Source: Bryopsis sp. KO-2023
Lineage: Eukaryota; Chlorophyta; Ulvophyceae; Bryopsidales; Bryopsidaceae
DNA: 64,000 nucleotides
NCBI GenBank assembly: GCA_030272585.1
Contig: BSYQ01000003.1
Location: 7,378,001-7,442,000 of the forward strand
Direction of reading: 5' to 3'
The position numbers were made by a program, and so were the translations under genes. The notes beneath the pieces are model-generated. The model ran no database searches. It worked only from the letters and a program-made list of their open reading frames with translations, and was not told where the DNA came from. Positions 1-9,160 of the stretch are shown here, piece by piece (position 1 is the first letter of the stretch; each line of letters begins with the position of its first letter).

Positions 1-182
1 CGGCTCCGAACGGATCTTCCCTCCCTCCAAGCCTTTGGCAATATTCACCAAGCTGGGTTGATTCTCGATACTAAAAATTCATACAAAAGAAGCAAAAAAT
101 TCACCATTTACTCGGCTCCGAACGGATCTTCCCTCCCTCCAAGCCTTTGGCAATATTCACCAAGCTGGGTTGATTCTCGATA
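1..182. repeat. 70-bp direct duplication, period 112 bp
   Basis: Bases 1-70 and 113-182 read as the same 70-bp sequence. The right-hand copy is most of the last coding exon of the minus-strand pseudokinase-like gene (101-193). The left-hand copy lies past its stop codon, so it would fall in the 3' untranslated region or in a further copy beyond the window edge. The spacer (71-112) is unrelated A-rich sequence. This is a local partial exon duplication seen directly in the sequence; whether more copies lie to the left cannot be known. Confidence 0.85.
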
Positions 183-1199
183 TTTACCATTCTCTGTTAA
201 AAATCACAAGCTTCATTCGACATTATCAATTGTATTAACCCTCTAAAATGAATCGATGAGGAAATGAGATGGATAACTCAAGCAAACATAAATTCAACAT
301 GACAACTCACCAATATCAATTCCCTTATTCCTGGAGATAGCGTCGGAGTTGGCCCAACCGAATCCTCCGCCACCTGTTTCAAAGCTTCCTCTTTCTTACA
401 GCCCAGGGCCAATTGAAGGGCACATACTCCCAAAGCGTAGACATCCCAGTCAGCTGAGCGAGCTGAGTCATTGGTTGGAGCAGGGGGGTCGTAGGATGGA
501 GAGGATCTAAGCAACAATACTTGACCTCATATATTGCTGCTATTTTTATTTTTTATTTTTCAAATATTGGTGTATACACATGAACAAACCAACAAAGTCA
601 TGTTTTGCCTATCATTGCGAGCCACGAAAGCCAAAAAGTAAAATCTCAAAATAACTTTCCCCAAAAAACCATATGTCTGGAAGAATCTGCCCCAAGGTTC
701 ACTCTACAGTATGCAAAACAGAAAAAAAAAGGTCTTATTGTTCTGATTTTTCCCTTACTTTGATTCGAAAGACAAACGCCGCAAATCTCGTCTCTGGATC
801 TTGTCAAAGCTCCCTCCCAACTTGAACACCACCAAACCAGGAAAGCTGTGTTGTTGAATGGTAGCGGTCGTGACATCCCAATGAACAACACCTTTAAAGT
901 GCATCCATGCCAATCCCCATCCAATCTGAACACGAAACGCACAACCAACCGAATTAAATCCAACTGTCAGTCAAACTGAAATCGGGGAAACACAAGCTAT
1001 TATATACCATCAGAAAAATTGAATCCACTCGGCTTTCCCCGTTATACTTACGTTTTGCAAAACGAGGCAAATGGTCGTCTCTGCAACACCGCCAGGTTCA
1101 CTTGCGATCAACTCGTCTAAAGTTGAGATGGGTACCATGGGGCAAGGAGCTTTCCACACAATGAATTCGACCTGAAATTTTCCCTTTTCCATTCCGAAG
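101..1199 (-). pseudogene. Secretory pseudokinase-like gene, 3' part (split by retroelement)
   Basis: Second half of a six-exon minus-strand gene. Exons here: the rest of exon 3 (1199-1052), exon 4 (925-759), exon 5 (506-311) and exon 6 (193-101, ending in TGA). All are bounded by GT/AG, and phases match through to a 349-aa product. The protein reads as a degenerate kinase C-lobe: GVVHWDVTTAT sits where the HRDxxxxxN loop belongs (Arg to Trp, Asn lost). FKLG replaces DFG. A conserved SADWDVYALGV block matches subdomain IX. With the catalytic loop and metal-binding motif gone, phosphotransfer is unlikely, so a scaffold role is inferred. Exon 3 is interrupted between 1199/1204 and 9634/9638 by the chromovirus, so this haplotype probably makes no intact protein. 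The kinase-fold call rests on motif reading only; substrate unknown. Confidence 0.6.
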
Positions 1200-1204
1200 C
1201 CAAC
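1200..1204. repeat. Target-site duplication (CCAAC), left copy
   Basis: CCAAC lies directly outside the left LTR and recurs at 9634-9638 directly outside the right LTR. Five base pairs is the usual duplication length for Ty3/gypsy integrases. Removing one copy plus the element restores an open reading frame in the host exon. Confidence 0.9.
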
Positions 1205-1677
1205 TGTAGTGAATCCGCCTGCAGACCGCTATTGTGGGCTGCTGGCTGTGAACTGCAAGCCTGAAACGGCTTGGAGGGAAAGAATAGACGACTTGGAAGC
1301 GAGACAAAGGGAGTTCAATCCCAAAGTAAGGTTACAAGAACGTTCAAACCCCAAGAACTTATAGAATACCCTAGCAGCCTTGATCCTAACTGATCATAGG
1401 CTGTAACATCAGTCTGCATCACTGCTGCAAGGCATCAGACCTTGCAGTCCTTTCAATCAGAGCCCAGCTCAGCCCCACGGCCATTTCTGTGGTGCTGAGC
1501 GACCTTCTAGAACATTCTAGCTGCCAGCTCAGTAGTCCACGTACTACTTCACTGCCAGCACACCCTGACTGACTGTATGCTGCCTCAGGGCAGCCAGCCT
1601 CCTACTTAAAGTACTGCAGGACTGTCAGCAAGCCTGCTGACGTACTGCAGGGCTGTCAGAAACCCTGATTCGTTACA
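1205..1677 (-). repeat. 3' LTR of the chromovirus
   Basis: This 473-bp repeat appears identical to 9161-9633. On the plus strand it starts TGTAGTG and ends GTTACA, giving TG...CA termini on either strand. Directly inside it (plus 1678-1690) is a pyrimidine stretch that reads as the polypurine tract GATGGGGAGGAA on the minus strand, the expected primer for plus-strand DNA synthesis. Confidence 0.95.
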
Positions 1678-2355
1678 TTCCTCCCCATCTGAACTGCAGT
1701 AGCCCCTTACTGCACTTTGACTGAAATAAATAAACCTTTTAGGGAAATTCCATAGCTCAATAAAGATCTGAAAACTCATCATCAAATCAAACCCTACTCC
1801 CTTGTAGGTCTAATAAAACATCAACAACCAAAGAACCCTGCTGCACATTTAAACTATTTTCTGCAGCTTCTCACTTCCTTGGCATATAAAACAAAACTAA
1901 GAAATAATGTTATGCCCAAGGTCACAACCCTTGCAAATATAAAAACCTCAATCAGTAGAAAACAAGTCAAATGACTGATCAGCAGTTTTCCAAAATAAAC
2001 ACTGCTTATCAGCCCACAAAATCCTAGCAATCAGTAAAAATGTCCCTTCTCAAAGGATACTATTATGCTGCAGCAATAACCCACATTCTGTTGCAGCTAT
2101 CAAAAATGTATCTAGTTGGCAGGTTTATTAAGAATCTGAAAAATACTCTGCCTGTCCCATAAGCACTTAAGAAAAGGAACAAAATGATATTACTCCCTCA
2201 GAAAAATTCTTCTTTTCCAAATTCCACCAAGTCAAGAAACATAACAAGTCTCATTCAATCAGCCTAATATGTTCTGCCTGAACTGGCAGCTCCCACTGCA
2301 AATCATATTTCAATAAAAACCAAACATTCCTTCAAATGACCTGCAGCAAACTGCA
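1678..2355 (-). other. Non-coding stretch between ORF3 and 3' LTR
   Basis: About 680 bases inside the chromovirus, downstream of its third ORF. No long ORF on either strand. It contains the polypurine tract at its LTR-proximal end and is otherwise A/T-rich with many CTGCAG and TGCAG words, a composition shared with the rest of the element. It would be 3' untranslated region of the genomic RNA. Confidence 0.6.
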
Positions 2356-3204
2356 CTAGTCACCTGCACCCTGTGAGATCACCTCATCTAGACTCCTCTT
2401 TTTTGCTGACCCAGATTTCTTAGAAGGTATAACCTCCCACTCAACAATCCGGTGTGGTGCTGCATCACGGTTTGTCTGATTTCTTCCTGCAGTGCTCTTA
2501 GGCAACTCCAATCCTGCAATCCGAAGTGTTGTCATGACTCTTGCTGGAGGGACTGTCAAGCCTGGATGTCTCCTTACCATCCTGCACAATCCACATTCTC
2601 CAAACTGAGCAGGTCCTGGACTTGCTACCTTCAGAGAAATTGGACAGTTCGCCTGCATCCTTCCCTCGGCATCGAGCTGAATAGTGGTATCATAGGCATA
2701 CCACATCCTCATCCAACAAACGGATCTGCAACAGACCCTGTGCTGACCACAAGGGAATGTGTGCACTGGCCTGTTGCAGGTCTTGAAACACAGAGTGCAT
2801 CCCATGCTTGACTCTGTCAGCCCTTCCACAGGGTTTGGCTGCACTTCTGGCAGTAGCAGTGTCTGATTTGGAAGTATTATGTCAACAGAATTGCTGTACC
2901 ACCCTGCTTCTTCTTCCTTAACATCAGCCACCTTTTCCTTTCCTGCAACTGACTTTCCTTCACACTCCATTACTCTTCCTGAGATCTCATCCGCATCTGC
3001 ATCTCTGAGCTGAGTCCCTTGCACCACTTCTGGTATATTCGCTGCCCACTCGCGCCAACGATAATTTTCAGCACGGGCGACTTGCAACTCAGTTCTTGCT
3101 TTCCGAAGCTGTGCGGACAGATTTGTTGCTGATGCTGCCCTGGAGCTCAAGCTTGTTCCACCTGATCCTCGGTCTCTTGAGCGTGGTCTACCATTCTTGC
3201 TCAC
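2356..3204 (-). CDS. Chromovirus ORF3: coiled-coil plus RING-like Cys/His protein
   Basis: Open for 282 codons in the position where retroviruses carry env, 47 bases after the pol stop. The first codon of the open frame is GTG, not ATG, so the protein would need splicing, re-initiation or a non-AUG start. Residues 1-30 are Arg/Ser-rich and about 30-70 look like a charged coiled coil (LRKARTELQVARAENYRWRE). Around resid 135-205 there is a Cys/His array beginning CTLCFKTC, with a PCGQHRVCCRSVC block, then CPISL and a final CGLC. This spacing resembles a RING or related zinc domain. A basic PSKKSGSAKKR stretch near the C-terminus could be a nuclear signal. There is no signal peptide or transmembrane segment, so it is not an envelope protein. 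Function unknown; ubiquitin ligase or nucleic-acid binding are both possible. Confidence 0.65.
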   Translation of the reverse strand: MSKNGRPRSRDRGSGGTSLSSRAASATNLSAQLRKARTELQVARAENYRWREWAANIPEVVQGTQLRDADADEISGRVMECEGKSVAGKEKVADVKEEEAGWYSNSVDIILPNQTLLLPEVQPNPVEGLTESSMGCTLCFKTCNRPVHTFPCGQHRVCCRSVCWMRMWYAYDTTIQLDAEGRMQANCPISLKVASPGPAQFGECGLCRMVRRHPGLTVPPARVMTTLRIAGLELPKSTAGRNQTNRDAAPHRIVEWEVIPSKKSGSAKKRSLDEVISQGAGD

Positions 3205-3251
3205 GCGAACGATAAAGAGAAAATAACACTCTCCCTTTTCTTCTTCAGTTT

Positions 3252-6200
3252 TTACTGTGCTTTCCGACTAGGACGTCGCCTCATTGCGGTCCCTTCACTC
3301 CTTTGCTGATAGTCACGTAGTATATCTCGAGCATTCTGCAAATGTTCTGCAGGTTCCCATGTGTCCTCAGATTGATCATATCCCTGCCATCGAACAAGGT
3401 ACTGCTTCCTGCCTCTGACAGTCCTGTCTGCCAGAATTCTGTCCACCTGATATTCCTCTTGACCATCCACAAGCTCAGGTTCAGGTTGCCACCTGGGTGC
3501 CTCCCTTGCTGGAAAGCTGCCCACCTGATCTTCAAATGCAGGTTTGAGCTTGGACACATGAAACACATCATGTATCCTCCAATGACCTGGCAGTCTCAAC
3601 CTGACTGCAACTTCAGAGAGCTTCTCAGTGACTTCAAATGGTCCACAGTACTTTGCTGACAACTTTCTGCTCAACACTGCAGGTAAGGGTAAGTCTTTTG
3701 TGGCCAGAAAAACTTTTTCGCCCGGCTCAAAGCCCCCTCCCCGCCTGGTTTCGTCCGCCACCCGGCGTTGACGTGCCTGAGCAGCAGCAATATTGTGTCT
3801 GCATTTTTCCAGATCAGATTGCCAAGTAGTCCACCAATCATCCACTGCAGGGCAGGCTGACACAGCCACAGCACTTGCAGGAGTCCTTGGGTTCTGCCCA
3901 TTCATCAAATAGAAGGGGGAGAATCCAGTAGTAGCATTGACACTGGAGTTGTAAGCAAACTCAGCAGCTGCCAAGTGCTGATCCCAATCTGTTCCTGCAG
4001 GTTCAACATAACTGCGCAGAATTTCCTGCACTGTTCTGTTAGCCCTTTCAGTCTGACCATCTGTCTCAGGATGATAACTGCTTGACATTGCCAATCTTGT
4101 TCCAGCCTTCTTCCAAAGAGACCTCCAAAAATTGCTAGTGAAACGAGTATCCCGATCAGAAACAATTTCTTGAGGTAACCCAAAGAAACGAACCACATTC
4201 TGGAAAAATAAATCTGCTACCCCTGCAGCAGTAACCGTTTGCTTAGTCGGAATAAGTCTGATCATTTTTGTGAACCTATCCACAACCACCAACAAATAAT
4301 CTGACCCAGTTCGAGTTCTAGGTAAAGGCCCTACAAAGTCAAGTGAAACACTGGTCCACCTGCCATCAGGAATAGGCAGGGGCTGCAGCTTACCCAAAGG
4401 CCTCTGATTAGAAGCCTTGTTCCTCTGACATGAAATGCAATTCCGGACATACTTGTGCACTGACTCGGAGATGTGAGGCCAGAAATAATGCAACTGCACC
4501 CTGACAAGGGTCTTCCTTCTGCCCAAATGTCCTGCCAATGGGGACTCATGGCAGTCATGCAGTATTTTCTCCCTGAGCCCATCTGCTTCAGGAATCCACC
4601 ATTTCCAAGCATTCCCAATTCTTCTCCAGAGCCTTTGGCCATCCCATTTCACATGTCCAGGTCTGTATCTTGCAGTGATCAACTGCTGACACAGTGGATC
4701 TTTCGAATAAGCTGTCTGCACCTGTTGCAGGAATCCTTCTGCAACTTCCAGCCTAGCCTGAGCATTCATTTCAGACTTTGTTTCCTCCACTTGATGTGTG
4801 GCCCTGCTCAGAGCATCTGCCACCACATTGTCTCTGCCTGGTCTGTACTTGATCTCGAACTTGAAAGATTGCAGAGTCTCCATCCATCTTGCCTGCCTCT
4901 GCGACAGGTGAGGCTGAGTATGCAAAAACTTGAGGGGTGCATGATCGGTGTGCACCACAAACTCTTGTGCATCCAAATAGTGTCTCCAGACCTTCAAAGC
5001 ATGCACAACTGCTAGCAGCTCCTTTTCATGAGTAGCATAGTTGAGTTCTGCAGGTTGCAGCTTCCTGCTTTCAAATGCAACTGGCTGCTGACCCTGTCCC
5101 TTGTCCTGAGTTAGGACTGCTCCTATCGCATAGTCCGAAGCATCGGTGGTGACTTCAAACTTCAGACTTGGGTCAGGCACCAATAGTACTGGTGCAGACA
5201 TCAATGCCTCCTTGATATCCTGCATGGCTGCAGCTTCTGTCTCAGTCCATTTCCACTCTGCATCCTTTTTGAGTAATGCAGTCAAAGGCTTGGCTCTGGC
5301 AGAGAAGTCCTTCATGAACCTCCTGTAGTAGTTTGCCAATCCCAGAAAGGACCTGAGATCCTTCACTGATGTCAAGGGTGGCCAATCTCCGATAACCTGC
5401 ACCTTGCTCTGCAACACCTGTACTCCTGCAGCACTTAACTCATGCCCCAGAAACTCAACTTGATCTCTGCAGATCTCACACTTTGAAGCTGATGCATACA
5501 ACTTCTGTTCCCTCAACCTCTGCATCACTTTCCGCAAATGAACTTTGTGTTCTGCCCAATCTTTGCTAAAAATCAAAATATCATCCAAGTAAACGATGCA
5601 AAAGACGTCCAGAAAATCATGCAGCACATGATTCATTGTGTTCATAAAAGTGGCAGGGGCATTCGTCAGCCCAAAAGGAAGAACAACATACTCATAAAGG
5701 CCATACCTGGTGCGGAAGGCCGTTTTCTCACAATCTGCAGGATCCAACCGCACCTGATGGTAGCCTGAGCAGAGGTCAATCTTGCTGAAGCAACGTGCTC
5801 CCTGAATCTGATCCAGCAACTCCTCTATCCTCGGGATAGGATACCTATTCTTCACCGTTAGTTTGTTAAGTGCCCGAAAATCCACACACATCCTAAGTTT
5901 CCCATTTTTCTTAGGAACAAACAAAACCGGCGAACCCCATGGAGACTTGCTAGGTCTGATAAATCCCTGCTTCAGCAGCTCTGCTAACTGCTTTTTCAGT
6001 TCTTCTCTTTCTGCAAAACTGGCCCTATAAAGCCCCTTTTTTACTGGTTCTGCACCTTCCACCAACTCAATCTTATGATTCACACCCCTGTCAGGAGGTA
6101 ACTCCTGCGGCAGTTCCTCTTTAAACAAATCCTGAAACTCCTTTCTGATCTGTTTTTCTAACTCAGCTGCCTCTTTTCCTTCCTCTGACAAGGTTTCTGC

Positions 6201-7439
6201 AACACTGCCTTTTACTGCATCAGTACTTTCCATATTATTAATCAAATGTTCTTCCTGAACTTCCCGAAGATTTACCAAATACATCGGCATACCCTTGCGG
6301 GCTGCTCGAGCAAACTCTTTGGCGGACATCATATCCAAATCTTCAGTACTGCAATCCTCTACTCTACCAGTCTGCATTCTGAGTTTGACTACTCCCTGAG
6401 GTGTCTGCAAAACCAATTTCTTCTTCTGCCAATCTATCATAGGGTTGTGTTTACTCAGCCAAGACATACCTAACACCAGATCATACCTGCCTAGTGTCAC
6501 TGCATACATCTTTTCCTCTGAAACAAACCTCCCCATCTTGACACTGGCCTGGAGTTCTTTTTCTACCTTCTCTGAAGTCTTGCCATCTGCTAACTGCACT
6601 TCAGTAACCACCTCAGAAGCCTTTGCCTGAATGTCATTCTCTAGCAACCAGTCTTTCGAAACAAAATTATCGGTTGCACCACTATCTAACAAAATTCTTG
6701 CAAAACAACCTGCCACAGCCCCTGTGGTCTTCAACAATCCTTGAGTCCCCACTTGGACTCCTCTCAACTTCAAAACTGGGGGTACACTTGAACAAACATT
6801 CTTAAGGGAATCTGCACTTAGTTTCCCCTGTTCAAGCTCCTCTCTCACTGAAAAACCTGATGTGTCTGCCCTCAGATCAACATCAGTACCTTTACACTCA
6901 ATAACATTGTGCAGCTCAGGTTCAGGCTGTACACCTCCCAAACCTGCACTGCCCGACATCACCTGCAGGCTGGGTGTGGCTTCACTTGGCTCATCACCTC
7001 CTGCCTCAGAGACCAGAGTGGTTGTGGCTTCACTCAGCCCACAACCCTCCTTCGTTGTCTCTATATCCTTCACCAGACATTCTGCAAATGTGGCTACACA
7101 AGGCCCTCCACCTGCAAAATTCAACACTGACACTGCAGGATCCCCTTCAGGTATGGCTACCCATGGCTCTGTACCTGCAAGGTTCTCCATCTTCTTCTTC
7201 TTCTTCTTCTCCTTGGCTGAGGCTACACGTGGCTCTCCAACCTTGGAGTTCTGCTTTAAAATTCCTGCTACCCCCCAATTGGTAGCCTCTCTGTGTGGTG
7301 GGCTGCACCGGCCATCCCACACTCCACTTCTATCCTCCTCCGCCAGGATTTCTCGGCCAGCAGTCTCTCCAGACTCTGGCCTCCTCAGTTTTCCTGACAG
7401 TCTGCAGCAAAATGTCCTTTCTTGCCGCAGTTGTAACAA
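3252..7439 (-). CDS. pol: Chromovirus Pol polyprotein (PR-RT-RNaseH-IN-chromodomain)
   Basis: A 1395-codon open frame overlapping the end of gag in the -1 frame. Domains in order: aspartic protease with LLDSGAT at about residue 250; reverse transcriptase with VDFRALN near 520 and the catalytic YLDD near 618; RNase H with TTDASDY near 765 and HTDHAPL near 830. Integrase follows, with an HHCC zinc finger at about 963-1003 and a DDE triad at about 1034, 1095 and 1131 (SLDFVGP, VSDRDTRF, PETDGQTERAN). A GPF module near 1265 precedes a chromodomain at about 1328-1380 (QYLVRWQGYDQSEDTWEP). The chromodomain is expected to tether integration to histone marks. No frameshift or stop was seen, so it looks functional. 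It is presumably made as a Gag-Pol fusion by -1 frameshifting; its first ATG lies inside the gag overlap. Confidence 0.95.
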   Translation of the reverse strand: MLQLRQERTFCCRLSGKLRRPESGETAGREILAEEDRSGVWDGRCSPPHREATNWGVAGILKQNSKVGEPRVASAKEKKKKKKMENLAGTEPWVAIPEGDPAVSVLNFAGGGPCVATFAECLVKDIETTKEGCGLSEATTTLVSEAGGDEPSEATPSLQVMSGSAGLGGVQPEPELHNVIECKGTDVDLRADTSGFSVREELEQGKLSADSLKNVCSSVPPVLKLRGVQVGTQGLLKTTGAVAGCFARILLDSGATDNFVSKDWLLENDIQAKASEVVTEVQLADGKTSEKVEKELQASVKMGRFVSEEKMYAVTLGRYDLVLGMSWLSKHNPMIDWQKKKLVLQTPQGVVKLRMQTGRVEDCSTEDLDMMSAKEFARAARKGMPMYLVNLREVQEEHLINNMESTDAVKGSVAETLSEEGKEAAELEKQIRKEFQDLFKEELPQELPPDRGVNHKIELVEGAEPVKKGLYRASFAEREELKKQLAELLKQGFIRPSKSPWGSPVLFVPKKNGKLRMCVDFRALNKLTVKNRYPIPRIEELLDQIQGARCFSKIDLCSGYHQVRLDPADCEKTAFRTRYGLYEYVVLPFGLTNAPATFMNTMNHVLHDFLDVFCIVYLDDILIFSKDWAEHKVHLRKVMQRLREQKLYASASKCEICRDQVEFLGHELSAAGVQVLQSKVQVIGDWPPLTSVKDLRSFLGLANYYRRFMKDFSARAKPLTALLKKDAEWKWTETEAAAMQDIKEALMSAPVLLVPDPSLKFEVTTDASDYAIGAVLTQDKGQGQQPVAFESRKLQPAELNYATHEKELLAVVHALKVWRHYLDAQEFVVHTDHAPLKFLHTQPHLSQRQARWMETLQSFKFEIKYRPGRDNVVADALSRATHQVEETKSEMNAQARLEVAEGFLQQVQTAYSKDPLCQQLITARYRPGHVKWDGQRLWRRIGNAWKWWIPEADGLREKILHDCHESPLAGHLGRRKTLVRVQLHYFWPHISESVHKYVRNCISCQRNKASNQRPLGKLQPLPIPDGRWTSVSLDFVGPLPRTRTGSDYLLVVVDRFTKMIRLIPTKQTVTAAGVADLFFQNVVRFFGLPQEIVSDRDTRFTSNFWRSLWKKAGTRLAMSSSYHPETDGQTERANRTVQEILRSYVEPAGTDWDQHLAAAEFAYNSSVNATTGFSPFYLMNGQNPRTPASAVAVSACPAVDDWWTTWQSDLEKCRHNIAAAQARQRRVADETRRGGGFEPGEKVFLATKDLPLPAVLSRKLSAKYCGPFEVTEKLSEVAVRLRLPGHWRIHDVFHVSKLKPAFEDQVGSFPAREAPRWQPEPELVDGQEEYQVDRILADRTVRGRKQYLVRWQGYDQSEDTWEPAEHLQNARDILRDYQQRSEGTAMRRRPSRKAQ

Positions 7440-8566
7440 TCAACATTCGCTGCAGAGTGACCTGCATCCATTCTGCTCCTTCTGGCAGAGATACTCTCTC
7501 CAGATCTTCTGTTCTGCCTCTGTCTGCGAGGACTACCACTGCGTCCTCTGCTTTCACTGCGACTGTCGCTTCGGTTTCTACCAACATCAAAACCCACGCG
7601 GTTACGCTGGAGGCCATCAACCTCCATGCGGTCCCCTAATTGTGGTGTATATTGGTGTGGTGTATACCTATCACGATCTGCGTCAGTTCTGCCACGACCA
7701 GCACTGCGACCTCGACTCTGCGATCTTCCTCTGCTGTAGGATCGGCCTCTGCTGTAAGATCGGCCTCTGCTCTTTGATCTGTCTCTGCGTGATCCTTCAC
7801 GCCTGCCTCTGGGACTGTGACCTCTGCGTCCCTCTCTGCGGTACGCCTCAAGTGGACCTTCCCAAGTGGCGGCGAGTGCTATCGCACGCTCCAGATCTGC
7901 AGGATCTTCCATTTCAACCTTAGTTCGCAGACGGTCATTCAGGCCCTCTACAAAACGAAACAGCTGCTCTCCAGCGTTGCTGTCATTGATCTGCAGCATA
8001 AGTCTTCTGAACTGATGCACATACTCAGCAACGGTAGATCGTCCCTGCCTCAGACGAGACCATTCTCGCCTGAAGTCTTTGTTCTCATTCGTTTTACCAA
8101 ACTGCTGTCTCAGTGCTGTTACCAAAGCTGGAACGTCCTGTGGCAGATTCAACTGTCCCGCCATCGCAGCTTCATACCGACCTCTCCACCAAGTGCCTGC
8201 TGCTCCTCTCAAGCATCCTGCAGCCACTAGTACCTGCTGTTCCCTGTCCCTGGTTGCAGTAACATCAAAGTATGTCTGCAACTGGACTTGCCACTCATTG
8301 AGGGGAACATCATGTGGATCACCATACCACATGTCAGGGCCTTTTGCCCTAGCTCTGCCCAGAGCTGCGGGAGGTTGCTGCTGTGCCATCCTGTTGTGCA
8401 CTGCGTTCCGAGCTGCGTCGTCCATCTGCACGTTCACGTTGGCTGCTACGTGTCTCAGGTGCTGGACCTCTTCCTGCATGTCCAAAATCATCTGCCTCAA
8501 TCCCTGCACGTCGAAGGGATCTGGGGCTGGCATTCCTATCTGCGGTTGCTCGTCCTGTCCGGCCAT
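7385..8566 (-). CDS. gag: Chromovirus Gag with CCHC zinc knuckle
   Basis: A 393-aa structural protein starting at ATG 8566. Residues about 90-230 form a retrotransposon-gag capsid domain (YFDVTATRDREQQ, TWWRGRYEAA, FRREWSRLRQGRSTVAEYV). About 250-330 is an Arg/Ser-rich stretch with SRGRSYSRGRS repeats, probably RNA-binding. It ends with a CCHC knuckle CYNCGKKGHFAADC five residues before the TGA. The stop codon (7387-7385) directly follows GGAAAAC, where pol is entered in the -1 frame. Its first 73 codons overlap the leader ORF in another frame. It packages element RNA into virus-like particles. Confidence 0.92.
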   Translation of the reverse strand: MAGQDEQPQIGMPAPDPFDVQGLRQMILDMQEEVQHLRHVAANVNVQMDDAARNAVHNRMAQQQPPAALGRARAKGPDMWYGDPHDVPLNEWQVQLQTYFDVTATRDREQQVLVAAGCLRGAAGTWWRGRYEAAMAGQLNLPQDVPALVTALRQQFGKTNENKDFRREWSRLRQGRSTVAEYVHQFRRLMLQINDSNAGEQLFRFVEGLNDRLRTKVEMEDPADLERAIALAATWEGPLEAYRREGRRGHSPRGRREGSRRDRSKSRGRSYSRGRSYSRGRSQSRGRSAGRGRTDADRDRYTPHQYTPQLGDRMEVDGLQRNRVGFDVGRNRSDSRSESRGRSGSPRRQRQNRRSGESISARRSRMDAGHSAANVDCYNCGKKGHFAADCQEN

Positions 8567-8945
8567 CTCTGCGCTGCTCTCTGCGTTCTCTTTCCTGCTG
8601 TCCTCTCAAGCGATTCCTGTATATATTGCAGTTGGGATCAGTACACTCTGTGTATCTGAAATACCCTGGACCCTGTTCTGCTCTGCGGTGACCGTGAGGG
8701 GGTGCTCTCAGAGCGCCTGGTTCCAACACTGCCAAAGGGTGTCTGACAGGTTCAAGAATATGTACAGGCTGAGCAAAACGAAGAGGAGAAGGTAAACGAA
8801 CCACTGTATCAGGAAAACGCAGTGTGTGTGGCAGCATCCTTTCTGGGTGGTTCTCTGCTGAGTCCTCTGAATGAATACTCGTCTCAGAGTCAGAAACCAC
8901 TTCAATAACTCTGTCACTACCACCAAAAGGTCTGCCGAAACTCAT
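8349..8945 (-). CDS. Chromovirus leader ORF upstream of and overlapping gag
   Basis: A 198-codon ORF with ATG at 8945, about 200 bases downstream of the primer-binding site and therefore the first sizeable ORF on the genomic RNA. It overlaps the first 218 bases of gag in a different frame. The N-terminal part is acidic and Ser-rich (VIEVVSDSETSIHSEDSAEN). The middle has FRYTECTDPNCNIYRNRLRGQQ, and the C-terminal third is Arg/Ser-rich, which partly reflects the overlapping gag frame. The non-overlapping 126 codons are not explained by gag, which argues for a real protein or a regulatory upstream ORF. No family recognised. Confidence 0.5.
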   Translation of the reverse strand: MSFGRPFGGSDRVIEVVSDSETSIHSEDSAENHPERMLPHTLRFPDTVVRLPSPLRFAQPVHILEPVRHPLAVLEPGALRAPPHGHRRAEQGPGYFRYTECTDPNCNIYRNRLRGQQERERREQRRDGRTGRATADRNASPRSLRRAGIEADDFGHAGRGPAPETRSSQRERADGRRSSERSAQQDGTAATSRSSGQS

Positions 8946-9147
8946 ACAACCAAAACTCGACCAAGCAACAGCTGCGCCTGTAACTTTTCAAGTCTGCTTC
9001 CCTGAACAGCGCAAAAACTGCGTCTGTGTGCTGCGCCTGTGCGCTGCTTCTGTGTGCTGCTCACAGCACTCTCCAATTCTCTCTCTCCCAAGGCTGTGGG
9101 GCCTTCCAAGGTCCTCCAGCGACCCTGCACAGTCTTGCTGCGCCCCT

Positions 9148-9159
9148 GCTCCGAAACCA
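9148..9159 (-). other. Primer-binding site of the chromovirus
   Basis: On the minus strand, one base after the 5' LTR, the sequence reads TGGTTTCGGAGC. TGG is complementary to the CCA end of a tRNA, and the rest would pair with a tRNA ending GCTCCGAAACCA. The same 12 bases follow the 5' LTR of the second retroelement at 35240-35251. The tRNA species was not identified. Confidence 0.8.
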
Positions 9160-9160
9160 A

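Noticed and set aside
2356-3204. Chromovirus ORF3 as an env gene
   Set aside because: No signal peptide, membrane segment or glycoprotein-like features; a zinc-domain protein fits better.
6862-7923. 353-codon plus-strand ORF
   Set aside because: It is antisense to pol and gag of the chromovirus, has no motif, and its composition is the mirror of the Gly/Ser/Arg-rich coding strand.
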